DNA of 64,000 nucleotides from Lentisphaeria bacterium (lineage in GTDB: Bacteria; Verrucomicrobiota; Lentisphaeria; Victivallales; Victivallaceae). Shown piece by piece: positions 43,129-52,420 of this stretch (the first letter of the stretch is position 1; the number at the start of each line of letters is the position of its first letter). The stretch spans positions 30,517 through 94,516 of the forward strand of contig JAFSTC010000053.1 of assembly GCA_017450705.1 (NCBI GenBank), in the 5' to 3' direction. The translations under genes and the position numbers were made by a program. The notes under the pieces are model-generated. The model was not told where the DNA came from and did no database searches. It worked only from the letters and a program-made list of their open reading frames with translations.

Positions 43129-45786
43129 TCAGAAATATTTGCGTTTATCCCCGTCGCTGTCGAATGTGCCGGCGGCCTTGGAGGCCATCTCGTTGCCCTT
43201 CTGCCAGTGGGGGGATTCCAGCCCGACCAGGCGGGCCTGGATGGAGAAGCCGGTCTCCCAGTCGTGGTCGTCGTCTCCGGAGTCGCGGGAGAAGGAGAAG
43301 GCGGCGATGACCTCCCAGCAGTGGAAAGTCCGGGCCACCATGAAGGAGACGGAGCTGAAGCTGCCGTCGATGACGTCGTAGGTACAGCGGACGGCGCCCC
43401 GGGTACGGCGGTCGGGGGTGATGGGGAAGGCGATCCCGGCGGAAACGAGTTCGTTGGCGTCTTTGAAATACTTGTCGAAGAAGCCGCCGGCGTCCATCTG
43501 ATAGAGCGTGGAGCCCATGGAGTAGGTGCTTCGGGCGGCGTAGGGCCGGTTGTAGGTGTAGGAGAAATTGATCTTGACGTCGTCGATGGGCTCGTAAGTG
43601 AGGCTGGCGTTCCAGCGGTTGAGCCAGCGGCCGTTGAAGCCGGGACGCCCGCCGGACCGTCCCCGGCGGTCGACTTCGGGGACCTGGTCGTTGTTGCCGC
43701 CGATATCGGCGATGAGCGAAGTGCTCAGGGTCAGGCGGTCGATGGGCGAAGCGGTCAAAGTGGTGCAGAAGTTGCCGATGCGGTTGAACTCATCGATATT
43801 GCCGAAGCCTTTGGCATTTTCGAGGTAAAGATCCCAGTAGTTCTCCATGGAGAAGTAGTTGCGCACGCGCCGGTCGCTTTCCCGGGTCTGCAGGCGGTTC
43901 TCCAAGCCGAAGCGGAAGAAGTGCTGGCGTTCGATGCGGTCGGTGTCGTCGAAGTAGAAGAGGTAGTCGCGGTCGGTGGAGGGCGTGCCGATCCAGGTGT
44001 AGTTGATGTAGGGGCGCATGATGTGTCTCAATCCGTCAAGCCGGAGGAAGGGGACGCGCACATCGTCCCAGGTGTTGTGGATCTTGGTCGAGGCCTCGAA
44101 TCCCAGTTCGCCCAGGGAGCGGACCCGCACGCCGCCGTCGCGGTCGTAGTTGCGGTAGCTGACGTTGCTGATATTCTGGGGATCGGCGGCGATGAACATG
44201 GTCAGAAGGTCGTTGGTGGAAACGGCGCCCTCCGTGGAGTTGCTGTAGGCGGTCATCTTGAATCCCGCGCGGGGGACAACGGTCAGCCAGTCCAGGCGGA
44301 TCGGGAAGTACAGGAAATGGGTGGTGTCGAAACGGAAGGCCTGATAGTCCCGGAGGACGTTGTTGACCGGGTTGTGGCTGCCGTCGTAATCGAAATCGAA
44401 ATCGATCCACTTCATGCGGTTGTACGAGGCGTCGAAGTCACCCTGATAGTAGAAGTTGGTGCCGAAGATCTCCTGCCGGGGGATGTCGAGCCGGACTTCC
44501 GGCAGTTTTTCGGAGACGGTGTAAAAGGAGTTGACCCGGGGCCGGAAGAGGATGGAGGCGCTGAAATGGTCGAACTGCTGCTCCAGCGCGGCGTAGGTCG
44601 CAGGCTGGGGATTGGCGTTGTAGCGGTGAGAGAAGAAGTCGCGGACGAAATAGAGGTCGCTTGCGTACTCGAAGGCTCCGCGGAAGTCCAGCCGGGGGGT
44701 GATGTGGGTCACGTTGCTGATCCTGAAGTCGAAGCGGCCGTGGGGGACTTTGAGGCGGTACTTGTCGTAGTCGTCGGTCTCGTAGGGACGGAGATCGTAG
44801 ATGCTGTAGGCGAAGAAGTCCGTCCGGCTCTGCTCGGAGACGATGTCTCCGGTGACGCCGTAGCCGAAGCCGCGCTTCTGGTAATAGTCACCGTGGAGCC
44901 GGAAGCCGCTGTTCGGATATTCGGTCAGATTGAAATACTTGGAAAGGGCCAGGTAGTATCCCCAGCTGCTGGATTTGCCGAACTGGATGCTGAACAATCC
45001 GGGGGAGACATCCTTGGGCTTGTAGAACACCGGCAGCCACAGGAGGGGGACGCCGTAGACCTTGGCCACGCCGTTGAAAATGAGCACGGAGTGGTCGCCG
45101 GGATCGGTGACGATGGTCTTGGTCCCGAAGAACTCCGTCTCCCGGGGCATGAGGCGGACCCTCTTGGCGGCGATGGCGTAATGGGCATTGTCGTGTTCGA
45201 GGTAGGAGCAGCTGCTGATCTCGGCTTCGCTGGCCTCGATGGCGCCGTCGGGGCGTCTCTCGGCGGACTTGGCCCGGCAGACGAAAGTGGCGTACCTGGC
45301 GCTGACGCCGTCGAACCGGAAGTAGCCAGAGGAGAGGTTGCCGACCAACCGGTCGGCGCTGATGTTGTCGGTGGTCCGAGTAATGGTGACTTTGACCTGC
45401 TGGCGGCCCCAGATGTCGCCCTTGACGCCCTTGATCTCCACGAGGGTCCCGGGAAGCCGCTCCAGGGCGGCGAGTTTGTCGGGATCGACGACCTCGTCCT
45501 TGTGCTGCCACGCGATGAAACGCACGTGGCCGGAGGCCTCGATGTCCTGATTTTCGATGTTGATGACGGCCTGGTCGGCAAAGATCTCGAGGTCCCCCAG
45601 GGGGATGTGGATCCCGCCCCTGACGATGATGTTGCGTCCGACGATGCTCCAGCTCCCCGCCCGGACGTACTTGAAGAGAAGGCCGTTCTCGGAGATCTTG
45701 CGGATATCGAACGCGGAGGCGGAAAATCCGGCGCACAGGCCGAGAAGGAGGGCTCCGGTCAGAAGACGCGACAGGGATTTTCTCAC
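43129..45786 (-). CDS. lptD: LPS assembly outer-membrane protein LptD
   Basis: The protein has 885 residues: a signal peptide, an OstA-like periplasmic domain (about 40-200) and a C-terminal beta-barrel with aromatic strand ends (FRLHGDYYQKRGFGYG, FFRFGLENRLQTRES). LptD takes LPS from LptA and inserts it in the outer leaflet with LptE. The disulfide pattern of E. coli is not conserved. I prefer GTG 45786, which overlaps the stop of the plsC-like gene (GTGA); GTG 45795 is in frame too. Confidence 0.85.
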   Translation of the reverse strand: MRKSLSRLLTGALLLGLCAGFSASAFDIRKISENGLLFKYVRAGSWSIVGRNIIVRGGIHIPLGDLEIFADQAVINIENQDIEASGHVRFIAWQHKDEVVDPDKLAALERLPGTLVEIKGVKGDIWGRQQVKVTITRTTDNISADRLVGNLSSGYFRFDGVSARYATFVCRAKSAERRPDGAIEASEAEISSCSYLEHDNAHYAIAAKRVRLMPRETEFFGTKTIVTDPGDHSVLIFNGVAKVYGVPLLWLPVFYKPKDVSPGLFSIQFGKSSSWGYYLALSKYFNLTEYPNSGFRLHGDYYQKRGFGYGVTGDIVSEQSRTDFFAYSIYDLRPYETDDYDKYRLKVPHGRFDFRISNVTHITPRLDFRGAFEYASDLYFVRDFFSHRYNANPQPATYAALEQQFDHFSASILFRPRVNSFYTVSEKLPEVRLDIPRQEIFGTNFYYQGDFDASYNRMKWIDFDFDYDGSHNPVNNVLRDYQAFRFDTTHFLYFPIRLDWLTVVPRAGFKMTAYSNSTEGAVSTNDLLTMFIAADPQNISNVSYRNYDRDGGVRVRSLGELGFEASTKIHNTWDDVRVPFLRLDGLRHIMRPYINYTWIGTPSTDRDYLFYFDDTDRIERQHFFRFGLENRLQTRESDRRVRNYFSMENYWDLYLENAKGFGNIDEFNRIGNFCTTLTASPIDRLTLSTSLIADIGGNNDQVPEVDRRGRSGGRPGFNGRWLNRWNASLTYEPIDDVKINFSYTYNRPYAARSTYSMGSTLYQMDAGGFFDKYFKDANELVSAGIAFPITPDRRTRGAVRCTYDVIDGSFSSVSFMVARTFHCWEVIAAFSFSRDSGDDDHDWETGFSIQARLVGLESPHWQKGNEMASKAAGTFDSDGDKRKYF

Positions 45787-46580
45787 TTTTTCCACGCCTC
45801 GAACCGGGATCGGATGAACTCGATGATCTTGCGCTGCTGCTCCTGGCCGTTGCCGGTGATCTCAAGGGGAGGAGCAAATTCGAAACGCACGTCTTTCTCC
45901 GGGTGGACCGGTCCCAGATCCCGGAGGAACCGCCCCAGCTCGATGAAATCGGTCTTGAGGGCGAAGGGGACGACGGGGACTCCGGCGGACTTGGCCAGTT
46001 TGACGCCGATGGTGTTGAACTTTTCGGGATCGAACTGGTCGCTGCGGGTGGCCTGCGGGAAAACGATGATGGAGCGTCCGGCCTCGAGGACCTTTTTTCC
46101 CTCGGTCAGGACGGTGCGGAGATCCTCGCGGGGGTTGGTCCGGGTCACGGAAATGGTGTGCAGGGTCCGCATGATGTCGCTGAAATAGGGGACCCTGTTC
46201 AGAGACTCCTTGACGATGAAGGAAAAATCGACGTACTCCCGGGCGATGGCGTGGAAGACGGCGGTCTCCAGCAGGCTCATATGGTTGCCGACGAGGACCG
46301 CCGGGCGCCCGTTGAGGGCCCGGAGATTGTCCAGTCCCCGGAGCCGGACCTTGCACCCGCATCTCTCCAGGAGACGGATGTTGCGGTTGGAGAAGTGGAT
46401 CTGCTTGTTTTTGTCCAGCGTCCCCCGCTTGGCGCATCTCCCGGAAAGGATGAATATCCAGAAATTGACCCCGTAAAAGTACCATCTGCTGCGCAGCATC
46501 AGCCTGAACAGCAGAGAGACCGGCGTTCCTTCCGGCGTGTCGTAACTGTCAACATCCTTGAAAAGGTATTCGGACTCCAT
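45783..46580 (-). CDS. PlsC-like 1-acyl-glycerol-3-phosphate acyltransferase, variant active site
   Basis: The protein has 265 residues. The acyltransferase fold is clear (PAVLVGNHMSLLET and IIVFPQATRS), but the classic NHxxxxD and FPEGTRS are changed to NHxxxxE and FPQATRS. Such variants form a known subgroup of the family, and catalysis is likely retained with a different acid. It heads the plsC-lptD-hldD group, so it may act on membrane or lipid A-related lipids. Confidence 0.78.
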   Translation of the reverse strand: MESEYLFKDVDSYDTPEGTPVSLLFRLMLRSRWYFYGVNFWIFILSGRCAKRGTLDKNKQIHFSNRNIRLLERCGCKVRLRGLDNLRALNGRPAVLVGNHMSLLETAVFHAIAREYVDFSFIVKESLNRVPYFSDIMRTLHTISVTRTNPREDLRTVLTEGKKVLEAGRSIIVFPQATRSDQFDPEKFNTIGVKLAKSAGVPVVPFALKTDFIELGRFLRDLGPVHPEKDVRFEFAPPLEITGNGQEQQRKIIEFIRSRFEAWKK

Positions 46581-46622
46581 CTTTCCGACCTGAAAAATAA
46601 CGGGATACGACCCTATTATTAT

Positions 46623-46651
46623 AATGTATCACCGTTTTGCCGTTTTGGCAA
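46623..46651 (-). promoter_or_regulatory. promoter of the plsC-like/lptD/hldD unit
   Basis: Minus strand: TTGCCA (46646-46651), 17 bp spacer, TACATT (46623-46628). Confidence 0.45.
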
Positions 46652-46666
46652 GTCGAAAGAAGCGGT

Positions 46667-48178
46667 TCACCGTCCGGCGCCGTACCGGAGAAGGACGAAG
46701 GCGGGCAGACCGGGGATGCCCCATTTTTCGAGAAGGGCCGAGATCCGTCCGTCGGAGAAGGACTCGGCCCGGAACTCGATCACCCGGAAAGGCGCAAGGC
46801 GGGCGGCCACCACGGGGTCGGCCAGGACCCGCTTCATGGCCCGGCAGTTTTTGCACCACGAGGCCTGAAAATCGACGATCACATCTTTTTTCTCCGCGGC
46901 GGCGGCGGCCAGGGCGCTGTCGAAACGTCGCAGTTCCGCGTCGGCGTTCCAGGCCTGCGGACGCAGTTCCCAGGCCGTGCGGGCATACCAGAGCGCCGCG
47001 CAGAAGATGATCCCCGAAAACACGTATTTGATCCAGACCATGAATTTTCCGGGGCGGGGAAGGACGGCCAGTCCCGCCCCCGCCAGGGGCCAGGGCAGCG
47101 CCATGCCGATCCCCAGCAGGAAAGGCAGGATCAGCGCCGGGGCTCCGATGCGGGAATAACGCTCCGCCGCCAGCAGCAGCACGCTGACCGCCACCGGGGC
47201 CACGCAGGCGCCCGCCAGCAGCGCCGAAACGCCTCCCGTCACGAAGGCCGTCACGAGGTCCCCCTTCCCCGGCGTCCCGGGACGGAACCGCGCCGAAAAC
47301 CGGGAAAAGTCCAGGGCGAAAACACCGCTCATGGCCAGCGCGAGGAGCAGGAATATGACGGCGATGACGATGTTGAAGATCATGGAGCTCTGGAGCGCAC
47401 CGAAACGGGCCCCGGCGAAGATGACCGCAAGTCCGAGGACACCGTAGACGGCCGTCATGCCCGCGCCGTAGAGGAGGCCCCGCAGGAACCCCCGCCGCCC
47501 GGACTTGCCCCCCGCGCCGATGATGGCCAGCGTGACGGGGATCATCGGCAGGATGCACGGCGTGAGATTCAGCCCCAGACCGCCCAGCAGAGCCAGTCCG
47601 GCCAGGGCGAGAAAGCCCAGCCGGGCCCCGGCATCGGTCTCCTCCGGAGGCGCGGAACTGCTTCCGTCAAGCCACGCCAGAAATGACGGAACGGCGTGAT
47701 ATCCCGTCAATTTCCGCACGAACGTGTATCCGTCAAGGGAGACGGGCAGCAGGGGAACCTTATCCTCAAGACGTTTCAACGGCGTGTTTTCAGGCAGAAG
47801 ATCGACCGTTTCGGGCATGAAGCACATGGCGGCGTCCTCTCCGTCACTTTTCCGGCAGCCCTGAAAATTGACGGATGCTTTGACGAAAGGTCCGTCATTT
47901 TGAAAGACCCACGTCCGGCGTCCGGCGGGATAGACTTCGACGGAGCCGAACATGTCGTCGGCGACGATCTCCCCCTTGGGAAACACGGCGGGGGGGATGA
48001 CCTTCCCCGTGGCGTCCCGCACATCGAAAACCAGCGTGCTCCGGTAGAAATAATGCCCGGGGGCGATGTCCGCCGTCACCAGCAGACGGTTTTCCCGAAT
48101 TTGGGCGCGCCACGTGAAGGGGCCGCCCCACAGAGCCGCCGTCAGACAAAAAGCCGCCGCCGCGAGAAAAATTTTCAT
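46667..48178 (-). CDS. dsbD: thiol:disulfide interchange protein DsbD
   Basis: The protein has 503 residues. A periplasmic domain (about 18-140; two conserved Cys in FQGCRKSDGEDAAMC), a membrane domain with TPCILPMIP and GACVAPV cysteines, and a C-terminal thioredoxin domain with CKNC. It brings electrons from the cytoplasm to periplasmic thiols. The start is ATG 48178, since GGAGGT has 8 bp spacing to it; ATG 48184 is too close to the ribosome site. Confidence 0.92.
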   Translation of the reverse strand: MKIFLAAAAFCLTAALWGGPFTWRAQIRENRLLVTADIAPGHYFYRSTLVFDVRDATGKVIPPAVFPKGEIVADDMFGSVEVYPAGRRTWVFQNDGPFVKASVNFQGCRKSDGEDAAMCFMPETVDLLPENTPLKRLEDKVPLLPVSLDGYTFVRKLTGYHAVPSFLAWLDGSSSAPPEETDAGARLGFLALAGLALLGGLGLNLTPCILPMIPVTLAIIGAGGKSGRRGFLRGLLYGAGMTAVYGVLGLAVIFAGARFGALQSSMIFNIVIAVIFLLLALAMSGVFALDFSRFSARFRPGTPGKGDLVTAFVTGGVSALLAGACVAPVAVSVLLLAAERYSRIGAPALILPFLLGIGMALPWPLAGAGLAVLPRPGKFMVWIKYVFSGIIFCAALWYARTAWELRPQAWNADAELRRFDSALAAAAAEKKDVIVDFQASWCKNCRAMKRVLADPVVAARLAPFRVIEFRAESFSDGRISALLEKWGIPGLPAFVLLRYGAGR

Positions 48179-48254
48179 CGGCATCCACCTCCCGGGAACA
48201 AAATAACCGTTTTTTCCGGAAAATCAACCCTCCGGCACAGACGAAAGAACGCCG

Positions 48255-48277
48255 GGCTCCCGTGACTCACGGGAACC
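48255..48277. terminator. stem-loop between the EF-G-like gene and dsbD
   Basis: GGCTCCCGTGA-C-TCACGGGAACC forms an 11-bp stem. It lies 40 bp after the EF-G-like stop on the minus strand. There is no U-run, so termination is only likely. Confidence 0.5.
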
Positions 48278-48317
48278 GCGGCGCTTGTTTTCGAACTTCA
48301 GGAAGCCTGCGGGAGAC

Positions 48318-50330
48318 CTACTCGGCCGCCTGGACCTCCGCCTGATGCTTGGCGATGATCTCGGAGGCGACGTTGCCGGGAACCTGCTCGTAGCGGGCGA
48401 GTTCCATCTCGAAGGAGCCGCGGCCCTGGGTGATGCTGCGCAGCTCGGTGGCGTACTTGTGCATCTCGGCCATGGGGACCTCCGCCTGAACGACCTGAAG
48501 ACCCTCGTCCATCTCCATGCCCAGCACCCGCCCGCGCTTGTGGTTGAGGTCGCCGGTGATGTCGCCGAGATAGGAGTCGGGGATGTGGATCGAGACCTTC
48601 ATGATCGGCTCGAGCAAGATGGGCTTGGCGTTGGCGATGGCCTCGCGGAAGGCCATCCTGCCGGCGATTTTGAAGGCCATTTCGTTGGAGTCGACGGGGT
48701 GATACTTGCCGTCGTACACGGCCACGCGGATCCGCTCCATGGTACAGCCGACGAGGGGACCGGAGGTCATGACCTCGGCGACGCCCTTCTCCACCGCGGG
48801 GATGAAGTTCTTGGGGATGCTGCCGCCCACGACCTCGTTGGCGAATTCGAAGCCGGCCTCGTTGTAGGAGATGCGCAGATAGACCTCGGCGAACTGTCCG
48901 GCGCCGCCGGTCTGCTTCTTGTGCCGGTAGTGGCCTTCGCCGGTGGTGGTGATCGTCTCGCGGTAGGGCACCTTGGGCGTGGAGAGGATCGCCTCGACCT
49001 TGTACTGGTCCTTGAGACGGTTCACGGTGATGCCCAGATGCTGGTCGCCCATGCCGGAGAGCAGGACCTCGTGGGTCTCGTCCTCGCGGGTGAGGGTGAT
49101 GGTCGGGTCGCACTCGATGATCTTGCGCAGACCGGTGGCGATCTTCTCGTCCTCGCCGGACTTGGCCGCGGTCACGGCGCAGGACATGACGGGCTTCGGG
49201 AACTCAATGCCGGGCAGCGGCTTGACGCTGCTGCTGCCGGCGAGGGTGTCGCCCACGTGGGTGTCCTTGAGCTTCGCCACGGCGAAGATGGTCCCGGGCC
49301 CGGCCTCGGGGATGGAGCTCTGCTGCTTGCCGTTGACGCTGAGCAGCTGGCCGAGGCGTTCCTTGCCGTTCTTGCTGACGTTCCACACGTCGGAATCGGG
49401 CTTGAAGGTGCCGGAGACCGTGCGGATGAAGGCCAGCTGGCCGCTGAAGGGATCGTTGATGCTGCGGAAGACGATGCCGAAGGGCTCGCCGCTCTCGCTG
49501 ACGTTGGAGGGACCGCCGGCCAGAGGCACGTACTCCAGAGGCGTGGGGAAGATGTCGACGATGGAGTCCATGAGCTCGGTCATGCCGATGTCCTTGACGG
49601 CGCTGGCGGCGAAGACCGGGATCGTGCTCCCGGCAATGACGCTCTTGCGCAGACCGGCGCGGATCTCATCCTCGGAGAGCTCTTCTCCGTCCAGATAGCG
49701 CTCCATGAGGGACTCGTCGGTCTCGGCGATGGCGTCCATCCACAGGGAACGGCACTCGGCCACGTCATCGGCGATGTCGGCCGGGATGTCCTTGTCGAAG
49801 AGCACGTTGACGACTTTCGAGAAGTCCGCGGCGTTGCCCACGGGCCAGTAGAGGGGGATCACCACGTTGGCGCCGTGGTTCTTGCGCATCTGCTCCAGAA
49901 CGGCCTTGAAATCGGCGCGGTCGCGGTCCATGCGGCTGACCAGACCGAAGCGGGGGATGTTGCGGGCCTTGGCCAGTTTCCAGGCGCGGGCGGTCCCGAT
50001 CTGGGGGCCGTCGATGGCGTCCACCAGCACCAGCGCGGCGTCCGCGGCACGGACGCTGGCCACGTACTGACCGATGAACTCGCCGTATCCCGGGGTGTCG
50101 ACGAAGTAGAACTGCGTGTCCTTCCACTTGCAGTTCATGGACGTGGCGTAGATGCTGGCCTGACGGGCCTGTTCGTCGGCCATGTAGTCGCTGACGGTGT
50201 TTTTCGCGTCGATGCTGCCGATGCGCTGAATGACGCCGCCCTTGCGGAGCAGCTGGTCGCAAAAAGTGGTTTTCCCGGATCCCGAATGACCGGCGATGAC
50301 GAAATTCCTGCATTTCAAGGCGTCAGCCAT
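48318..50330 (-). CDS. EF-G-like translation GTPase with degenerate G4 and switch I
   Basis: The protein has 670 residues and the full EF-G domain order. G1 is GHSGSGKT (14-21), G3 DTPGY (78-82). G4, normally NKxD, is SRMD (132-135), and the switch I RGIT is RQAS (56-59). The C-terminal domains IV and V are complete (TGGAGQFAEV, MAEMHKYATELRS). It is probably a second, non-housekeeping EF-G type (EF-G2-like), not canonical FusA. Its own strong promoter and GGGAGG are present. Nucleotide preference may be altered. Confidence 0.82.
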   Translation of the reverse strand: MADALKCRNFVIAGHSGSGKTTFCDQLLRKGGVIQRIGSIDAKNTVSDYMADEQARQASIYATSMNCKWKDTQFYFVDTPGYGEFIGQYVASVRAADAALVLVDAIDGPQIGTARAWKLAKARNIPRFGLVSRMDRDRADFKAVLEQMRKNHGANVVIPLYWPVGNAADFSKVVNVLFDKDIPADIADDVAECRSLWMDAIAETDESLMERYLDGEELSEDEIRAGLRKSVIAGSTIPVFAASAVKDIGMTELMDSIVDIFPTPLEYVPLAGGPSNVSESGEPFGIVFRSINDPFSGQLAFIRTVSGTFKPDSDVWNVSKNGKERLGQLLSVNGKQQSSIPEAGPGTIFAVAKLKDTHVGDTLAGSSSVKPLPGIEFPKPVMSCAVTAAKSGEDEKIATGLRKIIECDPTITLTREDETHEVLLSGMGDQHLGITVNRLKDQYKVEAILSTPKVPYRETITTTGEGHYRHKKQTGGAGQFAEVYLRISYNEAGFEFANEVVGGSIPKNFIPAVEKGVAEVMTSGPLVGCTMERIRVAVYDGKYHPVDSNEMAFKIAGRMAFREAIANAKPILLEPIMKVSIHIPDSYLGDITGDLNHKRGRVLGMEMDEGLQVVQAEVPMAEMHKYATELRSITQGRGSFEMELARYEQVPGNVASEIIAKHQAEVQAAE

Positions 50331-50384
50331 GATTTCCTCCCTGTTTTTTGTTGAAAAAGCCGATAGGCATTCGTCGCGTCATTG

Positions 50385-50413
50385 ACTATAGCAGTGGAGG
50401 AAAGATTTGTCAA
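50385..50413 (-). promoter_or_regulatory. strong promoter of the EF-G-like gene
   Basis: Minus strand: consensus TTGACA (50408-50413), 17 bp spacer, TATAGT (50385-50390). It lies right after the ABC-F gene, so EF-G has independent expression. Confidence 0.7.
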
Positions 50414-50433
50414 GCGTTTTCCACCAGTTTTTT

Positions 50434-52413
50434 TCAATTTTGTCCCGGCTGCTCCTGGGAATTGATCCTCAGGTTTTCCAGGCGCAGGGCTTCGGCTTCT
50501 TCGGCGGCGGTCTCCCAGGCCTGTTCGGTCGCGGCCAGCTCCTTTTCCACGGCGGCCAGTTCGCGCTTGAGGGCGGCGAAATCCAGCTTCATGCCGCTGG
50601 CGAGCTTGGCGATGAGGACCTTCTTCTTTTCGGACGTTTCGTCCAGCTGTTTCTCCAGCGCGGCCAGTTTTTCCTTCGCCTGCCGGTACTGTCCGGAAAT
50701 GGCCTGTCTCGCCTGAGCCCGGGCCCGGCGGCGGTCCTTGGCAAGCCCGCCGGAGGAGGGAGCCCCGCTCCGCAGGTCCTCCGGCTGCGCCGCCGGTCCC
50801 GACTGACCGGATTTCTCCAGGTAGTAGTCGTAGCCGCCGAAATACTTTTTCACGGCGCCGTTCTCCAGAGAGAAGACGGTCCCGGCCACGCCCCGGACGA
50901 ACTCGATGTCGTGGCTGACGAAGCACACCGTGCCCGGGAACTCCCGCAGGGCGTTCTGCAGAAGCTCCCGCGCGGCCACGTCCAGATGGGTGGTGGGTTC
51001 GTCCAGCACCAGCAGGTTGGGCGGGTTGACGAAGATCCGGGCGAACTGCACCCGGATCTTCTCTCCGCCGGAGAGGACTTTGCACAGTTTCGACGCGGCG
51101 TCGCCCGAAAAACCGAAGGAGCCCAGCACGTTCATGAGGTTCGCCGTGGAGGCCCCGGCGGGCAGGGCCTGCCGGACGGCATCGAAAACGCTCATGCCGT
51201 CGGCGTCCAGATCGGAGAACTCCTGCGCCTGATAGCCGATGACGCTGTGATGCCCCGGCACGACCCGTCCCGCCAAAGGCTTGAGACGCCCGGTCAGCAG
51301 CTTGAGCAGCGTCGTCTTGCCCCGGCCGTTGTAGCCGATGAAGGCGCATTTTTCTCCGGCGTCGACGGCAAGATCCAGATCCCGGAAAAGCAGACGGTCC
51401 GGTTCGTAGCCGAAGGTGACGTGCTCGAACCGGAAGGCCTCCGTGCCGCCGGGCGGGGGCGCCGGGAAGCGGATCACGCCCCGGTATTCCAGCGCGTCGG
51501 GCAGGGTGACGTCCTCGATCTTGTCCAGTTTCTTCTGCATGCTTTTGGCCAGGGCCGCCTTGGTGCTCTTGGCCCGGAAGCGGTCGATGACGCGCTCCAT
51601 CTGCTCTTTTCTGCGGTCGGTGTTCTTTTTGGCTGCCTCCAGCATTTTCATGCGGTTCTCCCGCTCGGAGCGGTAGAGATCGTACCCGCCGGGATAACGG
51701 GTGACGGTCCCGGCGTTGACTTCGAAGGTGACATCCGTGAGCTTCCTCAGCAGGAACCGGTCGTGGGAGATCAGAAGAAGCGTGCCGGCAAATCCCGTCA
51801 GGAACCGGCAGAGCCACTCCACCGCGGGGACGTCGAGGTAGTTGGAGGGCTCGTCCAGCAGCAGGACGTCCGGATGGGAGATCAGCACCCGCGCCAGGGC
51901 CGCGCGCATCTGCCAGCCGCCGGAAAATTCGCCCAGCGGACGGTCGAAGGAATCCACGGGGAAGCCCAGGCTGGAAAGGGCCTGCCGGGCTTCGAGGTCC
52001 AGATGGTAGGCCCCCAGGTGCTCCAGCCGGGTCTGGAGGACCCCGTGCTCCCGGAGCAGGGAATCCCGGACGTCGTCCCCGCAGTCGCCGGCCAGAAGCG
52101 TCTCGATCTGAGAGAGCCGCTTTTCGCAGTCGTGGAGCTCGGGTATGGCGTCGGCCGTGAACGCCGCCAGGGGCCGTGGCGCGTCGGCCGGATCGATGTG
52201 CTGGCGCATGACGCCCAGCCGGTGGTCCCGGGGGATGACGACGCTGCCGGAGTCGGGCGTGACGCTTCCCGTGATGATGCCGAAGAGCGTGCTCTTGCCC
52301 GCCCCGTTGGGACCGACGATGCCCGCCCGTTCGCCGTCGTTGACCCTGAACGAGACGTTCCGGAGGATGTCCTCCCCCGCGTAGCTTTTGGTGACGTTCC
52401 GAAAATCGATCAT
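50434..52413 (-). CDS. ABC-F family ATPase
   Basis: The protein has 659 residues. Two ABC ATPase domains are seen: GPNGAGKST and GYNGRGKTT as Walker A, FSGGWQMRAALARVL and LSGGEKIRVQFARIF as signatures, and LLLDEPSNYLD and LVLDEPTTHLD as Walker B. Between them is a helical linker (about 240-320), and a C-terminal coiled coil follows (about 575-640). No membrane segments. ABC-F proteins act at the ribosome. It follows the kinase gene by 7 bp and is probably in its operon. Confidence 0.93.
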   Translation of the reverse strand: MIDFRNVTKSYAGEDILRNVSFRVNDGERAGIVGPNGAGKSTLFGIITGSVTPDSGSVVIPRDHRLGVMRQHIDPADAPRPLAAFTADAIPELHDCEKRLSQIETLLAGDCGDDVRDSLLREHGVLQTRLEHLGAYHLDLEARQALSSLGFPVDSFDRPLGEFSGGWQMRAALARVLISHPDVLLLDEPSNYLDVPAVEWLCRFLTGFAGTLLLISHDRFLLRKLTDVTFEVNAGTVTRYPGGYDLYRSERENRMKMLEAAKKNTDRRKEQMERVIDRFRAKSTKAALAKSMQKKLDKIEDVTLPDALEYRGVIRFPAPPPGGTEAFRFEHVTFGYEPDRLLFRDLDLAVDAGEKCAFIGYNGRGKTTLLKLLTGRLKPLAGRVVPGHHSVIGYQAQEFSDLDADGMSVFDAVRQALPAGASTANLMNVLGSFGFSGDAASKLCKVLSGGEKIRVQFARIFVNPPNLLVLDEPTTHLDVAARELLQNALREFPGTVCFVSHDIEFVRGVAGTVFSLENGAVKKYFGGYDYYLEKSGQSGPAAQPEDLRSGAPSSGGLAKDRRRARAQARQAISGQYRQAKEKLAALEKQLDETSEKKKVLIAKLASGMKLDFAALKRELAAVEKELAATEQAWETAAEEAEALRLENLRINSQEQPGQN

Positions 52414-52420
52414 GACGGCC

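Noticed and set aside
42256..46188. Very long plus-strand open frame opposite lptD and hldD (over 1300 codons)
   Set aside because: It is a mirror of real minus-strand genes in a GC-rich genome; no family, no signal and no ribosome site.
48285..50354. Plus-strand open frame opposite the EF-G-like gene
   Set aside because: His/Gly/Val-rich shadow with no homology; the minus strand encodes a clear GTPase.
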